Part shown: positions 30,220-41,949 of the stretch, piece by piece
How the letters are laid out: each line of letters starts with the position of its first letter
How positions within the stretch are numbered: position 1 is the stretch's first letter
Assembly (NCBI GenBank): GCA_032622095.1
Contig: CP136067.1
Coordinates: 128,251,030-128,315,029, forward strand
Source of the DNA: Siphonodentalium dalli
Taxonomy: Eukaryota; Mollusca; Scaphopoda; Gadilida; Siphonodentaliidae
Length of the DNA: 64,000 nucleotides
Reading direction: 5' to 3'
The notes under the pieces: model-generated
What the model saw: the letters and a program-made list of their open reading frames with translations, nothing else
What the model was told of the DNA's origin: nothing
Databases searched by the model: none
Program-made: the position numbers and the translations under genes

Positions 30220-31350
30220 CTTTATTTCCTCCATTGCTGGAGAGCCAGTAAACATTTAAATACAATGCAAATCACAGTACATATATGGCTGCATAGATAT
30301 CATATAAAATATACAAAGATATATATAAAAACAGAAATCAAGGACGACGACACACGGTATATATCTGGGATCGGAGACCCAGACTATAAGGATCTTCTGC
30401 GAGAAGTTCACTTGCATGTCCATGTGTACGTGTATAATAAAAGTATCTGAGGAGATTCATATATATAAGGACGCACTGTGACCATGACCATTAATGTATC
30501 GTAATCGTGCATTGAACGTATGGTCAGCGTGCGGTGGAGTGTGTCATCCCAGCGCAGGATTATCCCTAAATCAGTAAACATTTTCATTTATTTGGAAATT
30601 GCATCTAACACTTCATTTTCCGGATGATAATAAAGATATAATGCTTCACAAAATAACAAGTTTATCCTTCGCTATGTGGACGGTGTTGAAGACAATGAAA
30701 TTGTGCCAAACTGCATGTGGGTCTGCAAATGTCGTTACTGTACCATTTCCGTGTACGTTGTCCATAATAGGAATGTCCTTCTGGTCAAAAAAGTGATAAA
30801 TTCAATAACAGTTTCTACATGGCGACTGACAGTTTCGGGTATACGCATCTGTTCGTTATTTGACATGTCATCGATAGCCATATAAAGCAGTCTATTCCGA
30901 AGTAACTAAGAATGGTGTCGTTCGTTATTACGGTCAGGTTGTTAGTTGTACAATGAATTATGGCATGATCGACCGTGGTATTGAAAGTTGTATTGCACAG
31001 GGGACATCTTCCCGACTCCCATATCAGAGATTGCGCTAAAAGATTTGCGATTGTCCCACAATCGTAAGGTTCGGGAGAGAGCGACAAATATGCCAAAGCG
31101 GTGAGACTTTGAGGGTTGAATAACATGCCGCAAATGGCATAAGTTGGATGTCATGTTCCATTCTGAATTTCCAGTCACGTTCCTGTGTTATTTTGACATT
31201 TGCTTTCACTAAGCTTTTCCATGTCTCCTTTGTCGGGAAAGTGCCCTCCTGTGCATAGACAGTGCAATAGTCCTGTAAATCATATTTGGTTAGAACATTA
31301 AAAATGTGGTATATGAACGATGACTCATCGAGGTTCCCAAGTGTAAGTGG
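30220..31350 (-). pseudogene. LINE (non-LTR retrotransposon) 3' fragment
   Basis: On the minus strand, from about 31350, frames joined by shifts read LGNLDESSFIYHIFNVLTKY, TFPTKETWKSLVKANVKI, then SGRCPLCNTTFNTTVDHAII. The last has the CPLC-x10-H-x4-C type knuckle common at LINE ORF2 C-termini. Several frameshifts mean it is dead. The 3' UTR (30560-30220) ends with a CTCCAGCAATGGAG hairpin and AATAAAGG, then (TA)n. It is 5'-truncated. The RT core is absent. Confidence 0.65.
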
Positions 31351-31609
31351 TCATTTAACATATCGATATTTTATTATATAATGTGATTGTCAATTGGGAC
31401 ATTTTTTGGTTTCTATTTTAGAACAGACGGTCAAAATACTTTCAGGCGATCTCTGATAGAGATATAGTTTTCTCCCACACGTTATTTTCCGGACGTTTCC
31501 GCGAGCCGTAAACTGTCCCAAATTGATTGAATCCCAGAAAATTTAAATAAGATCAATATTAGTTATGGAGGAGCATTTCCGGGCAGGGGTCTTTCATTTC
31601 TAATTTATT
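31351..31609. other. Spacer
   Basis: No feature recognised. Confidence 0.4.
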
Positions 31610-31920
31610 ATTGTATGTCCCGGAAAGTACATACCAAGTGTTACCGCTAGAGATAAACCGTCTGTATATCCCGGAAAGTGCATACATGTAACAAGTATTA
31701 TAGCAAGAGAAAAACCGTATTTACATCCCGGAAAATACATAACAAGTGCTATAGCTGGAGATAAACCGTCCTTATAGCCAGGAAAGTACATAACAATTGT
31801 TATAGCTAGATGCAACCCGTATTTACATAACAAGTGTTATAGCTACAGGTAAACCGTCTTTACATAACAAGCGTTACAGCTAGGGGTAAACCATCTCTAT
31901 ATCAAGGAATGTACATAATA
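31610..31920. repeat. Minisatellite, ~40-60 bp units, first segment
   Basis: Units of the form ACATAACAAGTGTTATAGCTAGAGATAAACC..., about six copies with variable length. The array resumes at 32985-33095, so it is interrupted. Confidence 0.8.
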
Positions 31921-31921
31921 T

Positions 31922-32074
31922 ACAGTTGTCGCCCGCGATTGAGTGAGACACGGGGATTTGTCACCCGCTCGAGACCTGGAATGTCACCCGAGGGCCGCCA
32001 GGCCCGAGGGTGACATTCCAGGTCGAGAGCGGCGACAGATCCCCGTGTCTCACGAAAACAAGGGTGACAACAGT
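31922..32074. repeat. Foldback MITE inside the minisatellite
   Basis: ACAGTTGTCGCCC at left and GGGTGACAACAGT at right, with a long inner hairpin (CTGGAATGTCACCCGAGGGC / GCCCGAGGGTGACATTCCAG). Confidence 0.75.
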
Positions 32075-32984
32075 TTACTGTTTTGTTATCTGACAAAGTA
32101 TAGTACACACGAACATTTTTAATGGCATGCCCAAGTACGCCCGTATATTCATTAATCCAGCTCTAAGAGATAATGTTATGTTGGAATCCTCGCTTTTTAG
32201 AAAATAAAACGTTGCAATTGTGTATCAATTGATACACCCATCGTTTGCGGAGCTATTGTCCGGTTAGTTTGTTGGTCGGATGGTGAAAATCGGTTCACGG
32301 AAGGAGGAGTAAAGCAATTTCGAAGTAGAGTAGCCATGCGGCGAAATGTTCGGTTTTGTTTTAAATGAGCAGTTAGAGTGTTAATTTCGAGAACGCTAAA
32401 ATGTGAACTAAAATAAATTGACAACTGTTAAAGACTGCTACGCAACATTAGGGTATTCCTGTGAAGTCGGAGGAATGTATAGCCGAAAGAAAATTGTCGA
32501 TTGATAAACAGTAAAGAGTGGCTATTTGATATTTAGAGCTTAGTACAGAAACGTATACGTGTGACGTATGTACATCGTGAATGCAGTCTACAGTACATAC
32601 CAACTGTTTCATAAGGTTTATATATTTGTTCAACTGTATTCATTATTGATATCAAATGGTCCAATAGGAACAATACACATTATAAGGGATTTATGTCCGC
32701 GATAACACCATTTATACATAGCGTGCTTTAATTGCAAATTAAAGACAACAATTATGCAAATTACTAAACACCACAGTTCGTTGTTATGAAACAGTGGGGT
32801 TTATAAAATGCGTGTTTTCGGAAATTATTAGAGATCTGTGATGTAATCTCTTCGTAGTTCTATGTTTACTGGTAACAGCTGAGCGGTCAACAGCTGCCGC
32901 AATGTTACCATCGAGGGTAACAAGCGATTTGCGGCCCGCCATGCGACGCAAACTCAGCCAATCAGAAGAGAGGAAAAAATGGGA
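32075..32984. other. Sequence interrupting the minisatellite
   Basis: No coding frame of interest. Together with the foldback it separates the two array segments by about 1.06 kb. Confidence 0.45.
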
Positions 32985-33095
32985 TGAAGATAACAACAAG
33001 TGTTATTGCTAGAGATAAACCATCTCTATATCCCGGAGAGTACATAACAAGTGTTATAGCTAGAGATAAACCATCCTTACGAATAACGTATTTTA
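32985..33095. repeat. Minisatellite, second segment
   Basis: Two more units (ACAAGTGTTATTGCTAGAGA, ACAAGTGTTATAGCTAGAGA) matching 31610-31920. Confidence 0.8.
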
Positions 33096-33499
33096 TTATC
33101 AATAGACGGATTCCTTGTGTCCAAAAAAAGGTCGCGCAAATTTGGAATCTTAAATCTGTCTTAGAACGGCGTCTATATCACCAGCATGTCTACTTTCAGA
33201 GTCTGCCTGTTTGCACCCTGATGCTTATTGGAAACATATTTTAGGCTGTTTCATCGTGAACCATGCGAGTTGACAACTGGCACACATATCACGTAAGATG
33301 GCACACATATCACGTATGACCCGAGATGAATTGTTGAGGATGTTGATGTTGTTGTCGAAGTTTCGTTGGTTACATGCAGTTATGATAAATATTTCGCACT
33401 ATGTACAGTATGGATAGTTTGTCCATTAGCTACACTGTTCAAGGTTACATCACTTAATGGCGAAAGTGTGCGACTTTAATAAAATAAGAAAATCGCTAT
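33096..33499. other. Intergenic, no supported gene
   Basis: ACTGGCACACATATCACGTA is repeated twice near 33275-33320. No gene. Confidence 0.4.
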
Positions 33500-33860
33500 T
33501 ACGTGTAATCTACTATGACGATATGTGAACTACTTTTAGTTATACAGCCATTTACAAACAGTTATAATACACGAAATATTGATATACCGGCTACAAATGC
33601 ACTGAAAACTACTTCCCATGGTGGTCGCAGTCATTTTCGGGCTTTCAATTTGTCGTGAAAAAGTGAAATAAACGATCGTTATTTCTACCAAACAAGGAAT
33701 AGACTAACACTATATTTCTCTTTTCTGTCACATGCCGTGAAAATGGCTGTTTCTGTTTGGGACTCACACATCATGTTCAAAGTCGTATTTTTATTACATT
33801 TCTCCAATGCGTCTTTTGGGATATATACATCTACTATTGCTCGTAGAAAGTTAGATAAAG
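33500..33860 (+). repeat. Dispersed ~400-bp repeat, copy 3
   Basis: TTATTTCTACCAAACAAGGA, TTCTGTCACATGCCG and TTTGGGACTCACACATCATG match 14478-14860. Confidence 0.6.
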
Positions 33861-33914
33861 TATTTATTAGGTGTATTTTGGATTACTTTACATAATACCA
33901 CAATCAACGGCCAT

Positions 33915-34285
33915 ATTAAATCCCAATATATGACCAGTTGTGGTACATGTGAAGTCTTGAAGTATTAAATGCCGATATAATCATGGGCCGTTGTGGAACA
34001 AATATTAAATTAAATCCCGATATATGATCCGTTGTGGTACATGCGACGCCTTGAACTATTAAATCCGATATAATCATGGCCCGTTGTGCAACAACTATTA
34101 AATTAAATCCCGATATATTAACCGTTGTGGTACATGTGAAGCTTTGAACTATTAAATAGCGATATAATCATGGCCCGTTGCGGAACAAATATTAAATTAA
34201 ATCCCGATATAATCATGGCCCGTTGTCGAACAAATATTAAATTAAATCCCGATATAATCATGGCCCGTTGTGGTAAATATGTTCA
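33915..34285. repeat. Compound tandem repeat
   Basis: Alternating units built from GATATAATCATGGCCCGTTG, AACAAATATTAAATTAAATCC and GTGGTACATGTGAAG... First about 97-98 bp periods, then two ~51-bp units at 34155-34265. The short plus frame over it is a repeat artefact. Confidence 0.8.
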
Positions 34286-34952
34286 AGCTTTGAAGTATTG
34301 GATCTTACCTCTGAATCGACGGTCGCATTTTTCGGAGGTCCATCCTTTTTTGCAATCACATTTCGAAGTGGTTGCGTTCCACTGACCATTGACACATTGA
34401 AGTAGGGGAGCTTGTGTTGCCGCCTAGAATAAAAATTAATAGTGTTTGGTTAATTTGGTCGGTGTGTACATGCATATATGAAGCGACTTAGGAATTGGGT
34501 AGAGCGACTCGACGCTTCTTTGTACAAGAGGAAAGATCGGGTATTGTCAAGATGTTGATGCTAGCTTCGATGCAGGGACGCGAGCAATTGAAAACGAACT
34601 TAATAATCACTAATAATGTATCCAAGCGGACGAAATGAAGAGAAACATCAGTGATAAATATAAAATACAGGAACTTATCGATTATATGGAAACGGGTTCA
34701 TCAGATGACATATGTTCCTTCCATATATATGATCGGGGAACAAAAATCACCACAGAAACTGCCACCCATTAAACTTGTCACGAAATGTAAAGAAAATAGT
34801 GATACCCCGATAAAAAGGGCCTTTAACTTTAACTCGGTGAGCACAACGAAACAATAGGGACAAAACAAAGTTATTTCAAGGCGGACTATATACACCACGC
34901 GAAAATATCAAGAGCAAGTCTTTGGGAGATGATCTGAAATGGAAGCGCGCAG
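34286..34952. other. Intergenic, no supported gene
   Basis: Opposed short frames at 34651-34898 have no domain. Confidence 0.45.
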
Positions 34953-35450
34953 CTATTCCAAACGACAAAGTTCAGGATGCAAAGCGAAATGGCAATGTAT
35001 CAGTTCAGATATCTTTGATCTGCACATTTATTTGGATCCAGATTAAATGCACAGGATTAAGACACAAGTTACAAAACTTACATTGGCTCCGCTCCCGACA
35101 GTAATACAAAAATACATAAATATAATGTAATGTATGAATTCACATCTATATAAAATGTAGTATTCAATGTTATACAATTTGTATTATGCTATTATAGATG
35201 TATATTCCTAACGACAAAGTTCACAATACAAAGCGAAATGGCAATGTACCAGGTCAGATATCTTTGATCTACACATTTATTTGCATCGAGATTAAATGCA
35301 CGGGATTGAGGCACAAGTTTCAAAACTTATATTGGCCTCGATCCCGAAAATAATACAAAAATATATATATATAATGTAATGTATGAATTCACATCCATAT
35401 AAAGCAGAATTATACAATTTGTGTTATGGTATTATAGATGTATATGCTGA
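34953..35450. repeat. ~250-bp tandem duplication
   Basis: 34956-35203 (CAAACGACAAAGTTCAGGAT ...) is repeated at 35210-35450 (CTAACGACAAAGTTCACAAT ...), roughly 90% alike, including ATATCTTTGATCTGCACATT and TATTATAGATGTATAT. Confidence 0.8.
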
Positions 35451-36477
35451 CAAATTGGATCCACCACTGTGTGTCTGAGGGGGGGTGTTTTCTGCTGTCG
35501 TTTGTGTTACATTAAGATCATCAATATTATAGCAGCCTAGTCGCTGAGGTTGAAATTGATAAGTTGAAACTATGTATGCTTGAAAAGGATGGAATAACTT
35601 TATATTTAAATCGTCATTTAGCGAGATATCACCAAAGAGTGGCTTTTCGTGAGTGATATTTGACATACCTAAACCTGTTAAATGCTTCGCTAGAGTAATT
35701 CGCTGAAGTCTGAATAGCGCACACGTAAAGAAATAATGTCTTGCATCTACAACTGCGATTATCACTAAAAAAAATTCATTATTTAGGCCGCAACATAAGT
35801 TACGGGGTTTACAATGTATTATTTTCAGTCGTCGTTTTCCAGTATTGATATGATCAGGGGAGTTCATGACTATATTTGTTGATGCTCATTTGTTTTGAAA
35901 ACGATTAGTAAGCAACTAGTTCTTACTTATTTGTGAAGTTCGTTCCAGTCCTTATAGTTGATCGTGAGATGAATTAATTACCGACGGGTCCCCCAATGAG
36001 ATGGTGGGGAAATGGGTATTGTTTCTAAATCTATTAGTGTTTCTTTGCGGATTGGCAAGAGATCCGTTAAATAGCCATGGGGTATTATGCATGTTTACTA
36101 TCATATACATGGTATATGGAGTCCGTGATATTATCTTCTCTCCGTTAATGTTATCCAACCCAATTCGCATAGTTCATTGGGGGGGGGCTGATAGCATCAG
36201 TCCAGTCATTAAACGGGCAGCATCGGTGTGTACTGTCTAACTTGATCAAAATGTTTGCAGGGCCTGGGTCCCGGACTACATCGACGTAATCCATCGGGGG
36301 TATATAACATCGGTATATTATTTCCGATGTGTTTCGATTTAAAATAAACTTCAACAGTCTTAAGTGTCTTTTTCTTAAATCTTCTTCGGCGTTTCTTATA
36401 TTTGTATGTATAGGAGTATAGGATGATGACTGAAAAATATACATTATGTCAGCGACTGGTTCCACACGCTGGAACAA
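35424..36477 (-). pseudogene. Cluster of unrecognised, frame-broken minus-strand ORFs
   Basis: Reading 36477 to 35424 on the minus strand: a 108-codon frame (MFQRVEPVADIMYIF... RDPGPANILIKLDSTHRC), a shift at a poly-C run (36178-36186), a 72-codon continuation (MRIGLDNINGEKIISRT...), a short gap with stops, then a 147-codon frame with one hydrophobic stretch (FFLVIIAVVDARHYFF). Frame lengths and amino-acid mix look more coding-like than other frames in the area. I do not recognise any family. It could be a decayed viral or retroelement gene, or exons of a host gene with misread junctions. Confidence 0.3.
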
Positions 36478-36664
36478 TGTGCAGTTTGGAGCTTATAACT
36501 AGTCCGAGTCCATTTATGTGGTGCGTCAAATCACCTCTGACCAGAATAGATTAACCCTAATTTGGGTCACGACACCTGAGTTGTTCCAAGTGTTCGGCCC
36601 TGTTCACCCGCTCATTTGGCCGCACGGATGGCGTGACATCTTAACCTATATTCAGCTTAATGGA
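36478..36664. other. Spacer with target-site copy
   Basis: Nothing coding. CTTAATGGA at 36656-36664 is the left target-site duplication of the next element. Confidence 0.5.
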
Positions 36665-38029
36665 TAGTCCAAGTCTTCTTGTACTAAAACCAGCTAAGAT
36701 ATTGGGATGGCGATGCTGGTGTTTAGTCCAAGACCGCCCTATATGCTCGCTTATGACACGGCTTAAGGTTTAGTGACCCGCTCAAATAAAACCACAATTA
36801 TATGAAATAAAATATCACAATTGCGACAATAAACGGATATTTTCCGCAGAAGACATGCTATTGTATCTGAAACCCACATCAGTTGTGAATTTAAAACGGT
36901 AATTTAATGCGAAAAGAGACATTGACCTCAATGTTTACAATTTTTTTAAAGTATGCGAACTCGGTTGACCTCGCGAACTGTGTTCGGCATTTTCCGTTGA
37001 AAATATTCCGTAGATTTTGGACAACAACGCAAATTACGAAGAATTCTCCATTGTAATCGTAATTACGTGTGTCAATAAATAAAATAATAAATAGATTAAT
37101 TAAACATTGAAGATATAAATGTAATACATTAAATAAATTACGGGGAATTACAACCCTCTCAAAGTTTAAAACAGTGTAAACACAACGAGTATTAGAATAA
37201 ATAATATGGTGCTACATTTCCCACATTTGGTGGACTTCGGCGAAATTAAGATATATACTAAGCGAACAGAGCAATATACTGCTCTTGTTAAGCACACAAA
37301 AAATCAAACAAAATTTGTATAAATTTTTAACCTTAAGTTTGAAAAGTCCCACTAAAACGGAAGAACTATATTTCGAAACTGTGTGATTCGGTTCTCCGAT
37401 TATTTTATCAACACAAAAGTCAAAATGCACATGGATGAAAATCACACGCATGGCAAGTCAGACACAAGAGTTCTAATTTGCTCCAATTTTGACAAGTTGC
37501 TTGCGAAAATTGTCAACAAAACTACCGTTCTGATCCTCCATTATGTCATTAAGTTTTTAGTGCGGGAATTGTTCTGAAAGCACATAGAAAACTGGACTTT
37601 CGGGCGATCGGTTTTCGCCATTTTTGTTCGGAAAACCCGCGCTATATATAGAAACGGAAAGTAGAATTCCCAGAACAAACAGCGGATTATGCCGAACTTA
37701 TTCGGACCACTTCGGCTTTCGGTTAAAACGTAAACAAACAGAGAAACAAATCGATGTTTGTGGCAATCAACCGGAATATTCTATGTGTAATTTAACATTA
37801 AAGTTAGATTATTATACACCATTATGACCATAAGATGTAAGCCTTTCCGATGTATATAGCATCATGTATTGATTTGCTAGGTAAATCGAGTAAAATACAC
37901 CACAAATTCCCGCCACAGATCGTGGGCGTAACTCGTGTGATAGGATTGGTATACAAGCGGGCTTGGACTAAACACCAGCATCGCCATCCCAATATCTTAG
38001 CTGGTTTTAGTACAAGAAGACTTGGACTA
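36665..38029. mobile_element. Mutator-like non-autonomous transposon, 1365 bp
   Basis: Terminal inverted repeats of about 68 bp are identical: TAGTCCAAGTCTTCTTGTAC... to ...GTTTAGTCCAAG at the left and the exact complement at the right. A 9-bp direct repeat CTTAATGGA at 36656-36664 and 38030-38038 is the target duplication. Long TIRs with a 9-bp duplication fit the Mutator-like superfamily. The interior is AT-rich with only short frames and no transposase. TIR identity implies recent movement. Note TAGTCCAAG also closes each TIR, so each TIR is bounded by the same 9-mer. Confidence 0.85.
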
Positions 38030-38038
38030 CTTAATGGA

Positions 38039-38511
38039 TAGATAAGCTGTACCTCATTGCGTTTCCGATCGTTGAATGAACACGACGTACCGACAACGAG
38101 CTCCCTCTGCGATTTAATGAATTTCCTCGGAGTTTTGCCCTGATATACATTTCGACTCTTGTATTAAGTTATTTATTCGGCATATTTCGGATTTGGCGGA
38201 GAATTATAAATTGTATGACTGATTTGTGCGATCACTGCCATCACGTACAGGGGATATAAGGAAACCATTCATTTTTTATTTAAGACTGTTGTCGGTTACA
38301 ATTCATTCTGCATTATTCCAAGAATCCGAACTGTATTTATTTAATTATATGCTACGTGTAGCTAAACCCATAGTTAATTGAAACTGACAAAACACTTAAT
38401 TTAATTTAATTACGCCATTATACGTGATGTCAGCGGTCATACCAACGTAGCAAGGGTGTTGAACTCTGCCTTCCAGCTTGCTCCCTGTGTACAGACTAAA
38501 CATTCGCTCAC
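38039..38511. other. Putative first intron and flank of the signal-peptide exon
   Basis: On the minus strand this begins with the GTGAGC donor at 38511-38506. No second exon identified. Confidence 0.35.
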
Positions 38512-38565
38512 CTCTATTGATGCCACGACGAGACAGACAACGCCGACACAGAGAGCCACCATCAT
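38512..38565 (-). CDS. Signal-peptide first exon of a secreted protein
   Basis: Eighteen codons from ATGATG: MMVALCVGVVCLVVASIE, a textbook signal peptide, then a canonical donor GAG|GTGAGC (phase 0). A minus-strand TATATAA box lies about 90-95 bp upstream (38655-38663). The rest of the gene would be at lower coordinates. The nearest same-strand secreted-domain exon is the FReD exon at 26273-26910, 11.6 kb away, which starts in phase 1, so at least one intermediate exon would be needed. It is too short to assign a family. Confidence 0.5.
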
Positions 38566-38639
38566 CTTTGAAACGAATAAAGCACTATATCATAAGATCC
38601 GAGACGATCTCCTGAACTGAATAAATAAAGTTATTGACA

Positions 38640-38670
38640 ACTATAAATGGGTTGCATTATATACAAAGAC
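38640..38670 (-). promoter_or_regulatory. TATA box for the signal-peptide exon
   Basis: Minus strand TGTATATAATGC at about 38655-38667. A start site some 30 bp downstream would leave a 60-bp 5' UTR before ATGATG. Confidence 0.4.
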
Positions 38671-39429
38671 AGAAAACGCCAGCGGGTGATCATTAACACA
38701 TTGCGACATAATGCTGTCTAATTATTTCAACATTTGTAAATTTTAAACGAGTCTGTGGCATGCCAGTCTAAAGTATCAGCTCCAGGCGACGAAAGAGCAT
38801 TTGCTTTAATCTTTCGAAGAAGGGTGTATATAAATAGCCAAATTCGTTTCATTCACAAAAAATGGTAAATAGGATAGAGTTGATGGCATTGTTGAAATCC
38901 TGGTCATGTGCATCCCGTTAGCGCCAGTTGCTCCCAAATAGGTAGTAATTATACGAATTCGCGAATCGGATGACACCACAACACTCAAGTTAATCAACTC
39001 AACAATTAAATGCGCAAATCATGGGGCGTTAGTGCATCGTTTTTGACAATTATCGAATTTCATCGCATAAATTGGTTAGGATAACACGCCGTGTCAGAGC
39101 ACTAATTAAATTATATTAAATATATTTAGGGACATTTCGGGGGAATCAAACTATTTTGAGAGCTATAAATCCGTGTTGTGCCACGTTTATCGAAATCATT
39201 GTCTATCTTTAGGTGAAAGTTTTAGGTTTTTAAAGGATGTACGCTCATCCGAAAGGTTTTCAAGTCGTTGCTGACATACAGGCGCGCATATATCTTGCCT
39301 TTATTAGAGACACCACTTACACAGGCACAACACACATTTAACATATCTGAGTTTGTTGATGTACAATGATGTTTGGTCCTGCTAAAGTGATATGATGTTG
39401 GTAGTGAAATATGACGCTGCTAAGAATTA
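38671..39429. other. Intergenic, no supported gene
   Basis: No gene supported. Confidence 0.4.
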
Positions 39430-41323
39430 AGTGCCGTTATCTACATGTATATCTAGATTTGCGAATGTCTGTCTGTCTGGCTGTCTGTGTTCTATAGAAA
39501 TTCACAGGGGACCATCTAACTGATATAAAAGGGGTCTACTAGGGGTAACTTTTTACGAGAAAGATAATGGTGGGGGTTATCATTTTCACCAAATTTGATA
39601 ACAATTTGTTTAGTCGCCGATTAGCACCAAACGTATAAACAATCATCTACATAATATCATGAGTGGCAAAATTTAAAAAATATGGTGAAATAGTTTTGTC
39701 GCCGATTTCCACCAAACGCATACATAATCACATCCGCGATATGGCGCTGTTCGAGTCAGCGTTTCAGGGGGCATCAACGATTGATTTAATAACCTATTTT
39801 TAGCGCAGATTTCCACCAAATTGATGTATTATTCTCCTCTATGATACGAGGAATATAATCGTGTGATTTAAAGACGCCAAATTTCTGCCGTTTTGGTGAG
39901 AGGTGGGGAGAGGGGTCATAACTATTCTAAGAATTTGTTTAATTGCTGATTACCACCAAACTTATATATAATCATCTCCAGTATATCATGCAACCATGAA
40001 TCTAATGGACGTGGTTTCAATATGTCAAAAGTGGCGCCGTAAAAGTCATGCATGAGGATGAAAATTGCACCAAAGCTGATACAAATATATTTAGCACTAA
40101 TTTCCACCAAATTCATAAACGTTCTTCTCTAATGATACGATGAATTAGATCACATTTGGTGTCGTTTGGGTCACGGGTGGCGAGAGGATATGCACTATCA
40201 ATGATAAGATTGCTATTCGCCGATATCCACCTATACGTTATATATAGTCACCCAGGCCATCTCCATATAATTGTAAGGAGATTTGGGCGTTCAAATTTCA
40301 CAATATCTCGACAAATGGTGACCCAATTAAGTCACTTGAACAATTATATCTTCTCAACTGTCATATGTGTATGGGGATGGCAATCAGGGCATTCACATAA
40401 TGAGCTAGCAAAAAGAGATAGAAGAAGCACTAAAAGTATATTTATCATTCTATTTAAGAGAAAAAATATATTCTTGCAAACTTCAGAGGATTGCATATAT
40501 ATTATAACACAATTGAGTCTGTTCCATTCAATAGAGTTTCCACAAAAAAGTTCAATTTATCAAGAGATATGGAAATTTATCGAAGGCCTGTTCAAATATA
40601 GTGGTCACAGTGTGCAGTCAAATATATTTTCTTCTGATATAAAAGAAAACGCAGTCAGTAGCACACGACTTTTCAGGATCCTCCAATACTGACATCTGAC
40701 AAGGGTATATCTGCCCGAAACAGCAGCATTTTTAGAACAGACTCATCGACTGACATAAACAACTCAAAATCTTGCCCTGTGCCTGGCACATTTAGCTGGT
40801 ATACGTGCACAACAACACTTCTTTTAAACTGAGAATATTTAGCCAATATATAGCACCATGAACAGATGAGCACCTGGAAATTTCTATAAAATATCTGTAT
40901 CTTCATGGAGATATGATAGCCAGGTATCCTCAAGATCTTAGTCCAACCCACTAGATTGATTGATACATCTCTATAATGTAAAACCCCATTGTCGTCTTTT
41001 ATTTTTGCGAACTAATGTGTTTATGATGTTCATGTATCATAGTATAGCGGCTGAAGTATACGCAGTTGTAATTAAATAAATATTTCATTATTGGTGGAAC
41101 GGATTAATCGCGATAAACAAAATGACAATCGACAAGGTGAGCCACTGTACTTATATTCCATGACTGTGTAAGAATCATGTTTTGTGATGCTATTTGAATA
41201 TACAATTTATGAGAATATGTGTAACACTTTGAGCAAGAGTATTCTCTATTCCCAACAAATATCCACAGCATGCAGTGGGTTTCACATCACTTTAACATGG
41301 GCAACGCCGGGTAACCCTGCTAG
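39430..41323 (+). mobile_element. Helitron-like element
   Basis: The 3' end reads CATGGGCAACGCCGGGTAAC then CCTGCTAG|T at 41320-41323, the form typical of Helitron 3' termini (short GC stem then CTAG before T). The left part (39440-40240) has five diverged ~130-bp blocks each with CGATTTCCACCAAA-type motifs and near the left end TCTATAGAAATTCACA, also seen at 8758. The exact 5' TC end is uncertain. Frames at 40156-40692 (plus) and 40673-40951 (minus) have no Rep or helicase motif; the minus one (FRADIPLSDVSIGG) could be captured exon DNA. Confidence 0.5.
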
Positions 41324-41442
41324 TTTTGTTTATAAAGTTGTAATTTTCGCGATGTTTGGCTAATCGGAATACAATCGAAGAAAAACTATTTTGTTCACAA
41401 AACGTTAAAAAAGACTGTGTTGGTTGTTGCAAACCGACCATA
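41324..41442. other. Spacer
   Basis: No feature. Confidence 0.4.
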
Positions 41443-41916
41443 CCCAAGATGACGACAGTGTGGTCGTGGTACGCAAGATGGCTATAGTATGGTCGCGGTA
41501 CGCAAGATGGCTATAGTATGGTCGCGGTACGCAATATGGCTATAGTATGGTCGCGGTACGAAAGATGGCTACAGGATGGTCTTGTGTGCAAGATGACAAC
41601 ATCATGGTCGTGGTACGAAAGATGGTTACAGGATGGTCTTGTACGCAAGATGGCTACAGCATGGTCTTGTACGCAATATGGCTACATGATTGTCTTGGTA
41701 CGCAAGATGGCTACAGCATGGTCGTGGTACGCAAGATGGCTACAGCATGGTCGTGGTACGAAAGATGGCTACAGCATGGTCGTGGTACGCAAGATGGCTA
41801 CAGCATGGTCGTGGCACGCAAGATGGCTACAGCATGGTCCTTGTACGCAAGATGGCTGCAGCATGGTCGTGGCACACAAGATGGCTACAACATTGTCCTT
41901 GTACGCAAAATGACGG
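41443..41916. repeat. 29-bp minisatellite
   Basis: About 16 units near GGTACGCAAGATGGCTACAG + CATGGTCGT. Because 29 is not a multiple of three, all three plus frames cycle through the same residues (RKMATAWSWYARWLQHGRGT...), giving two long overlapping frames that are not genes. Confidence 0.95.
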
Positions 41917-41949
41917 ATAAACCCGGAATAAATTGTTAAGAAAGCGATG

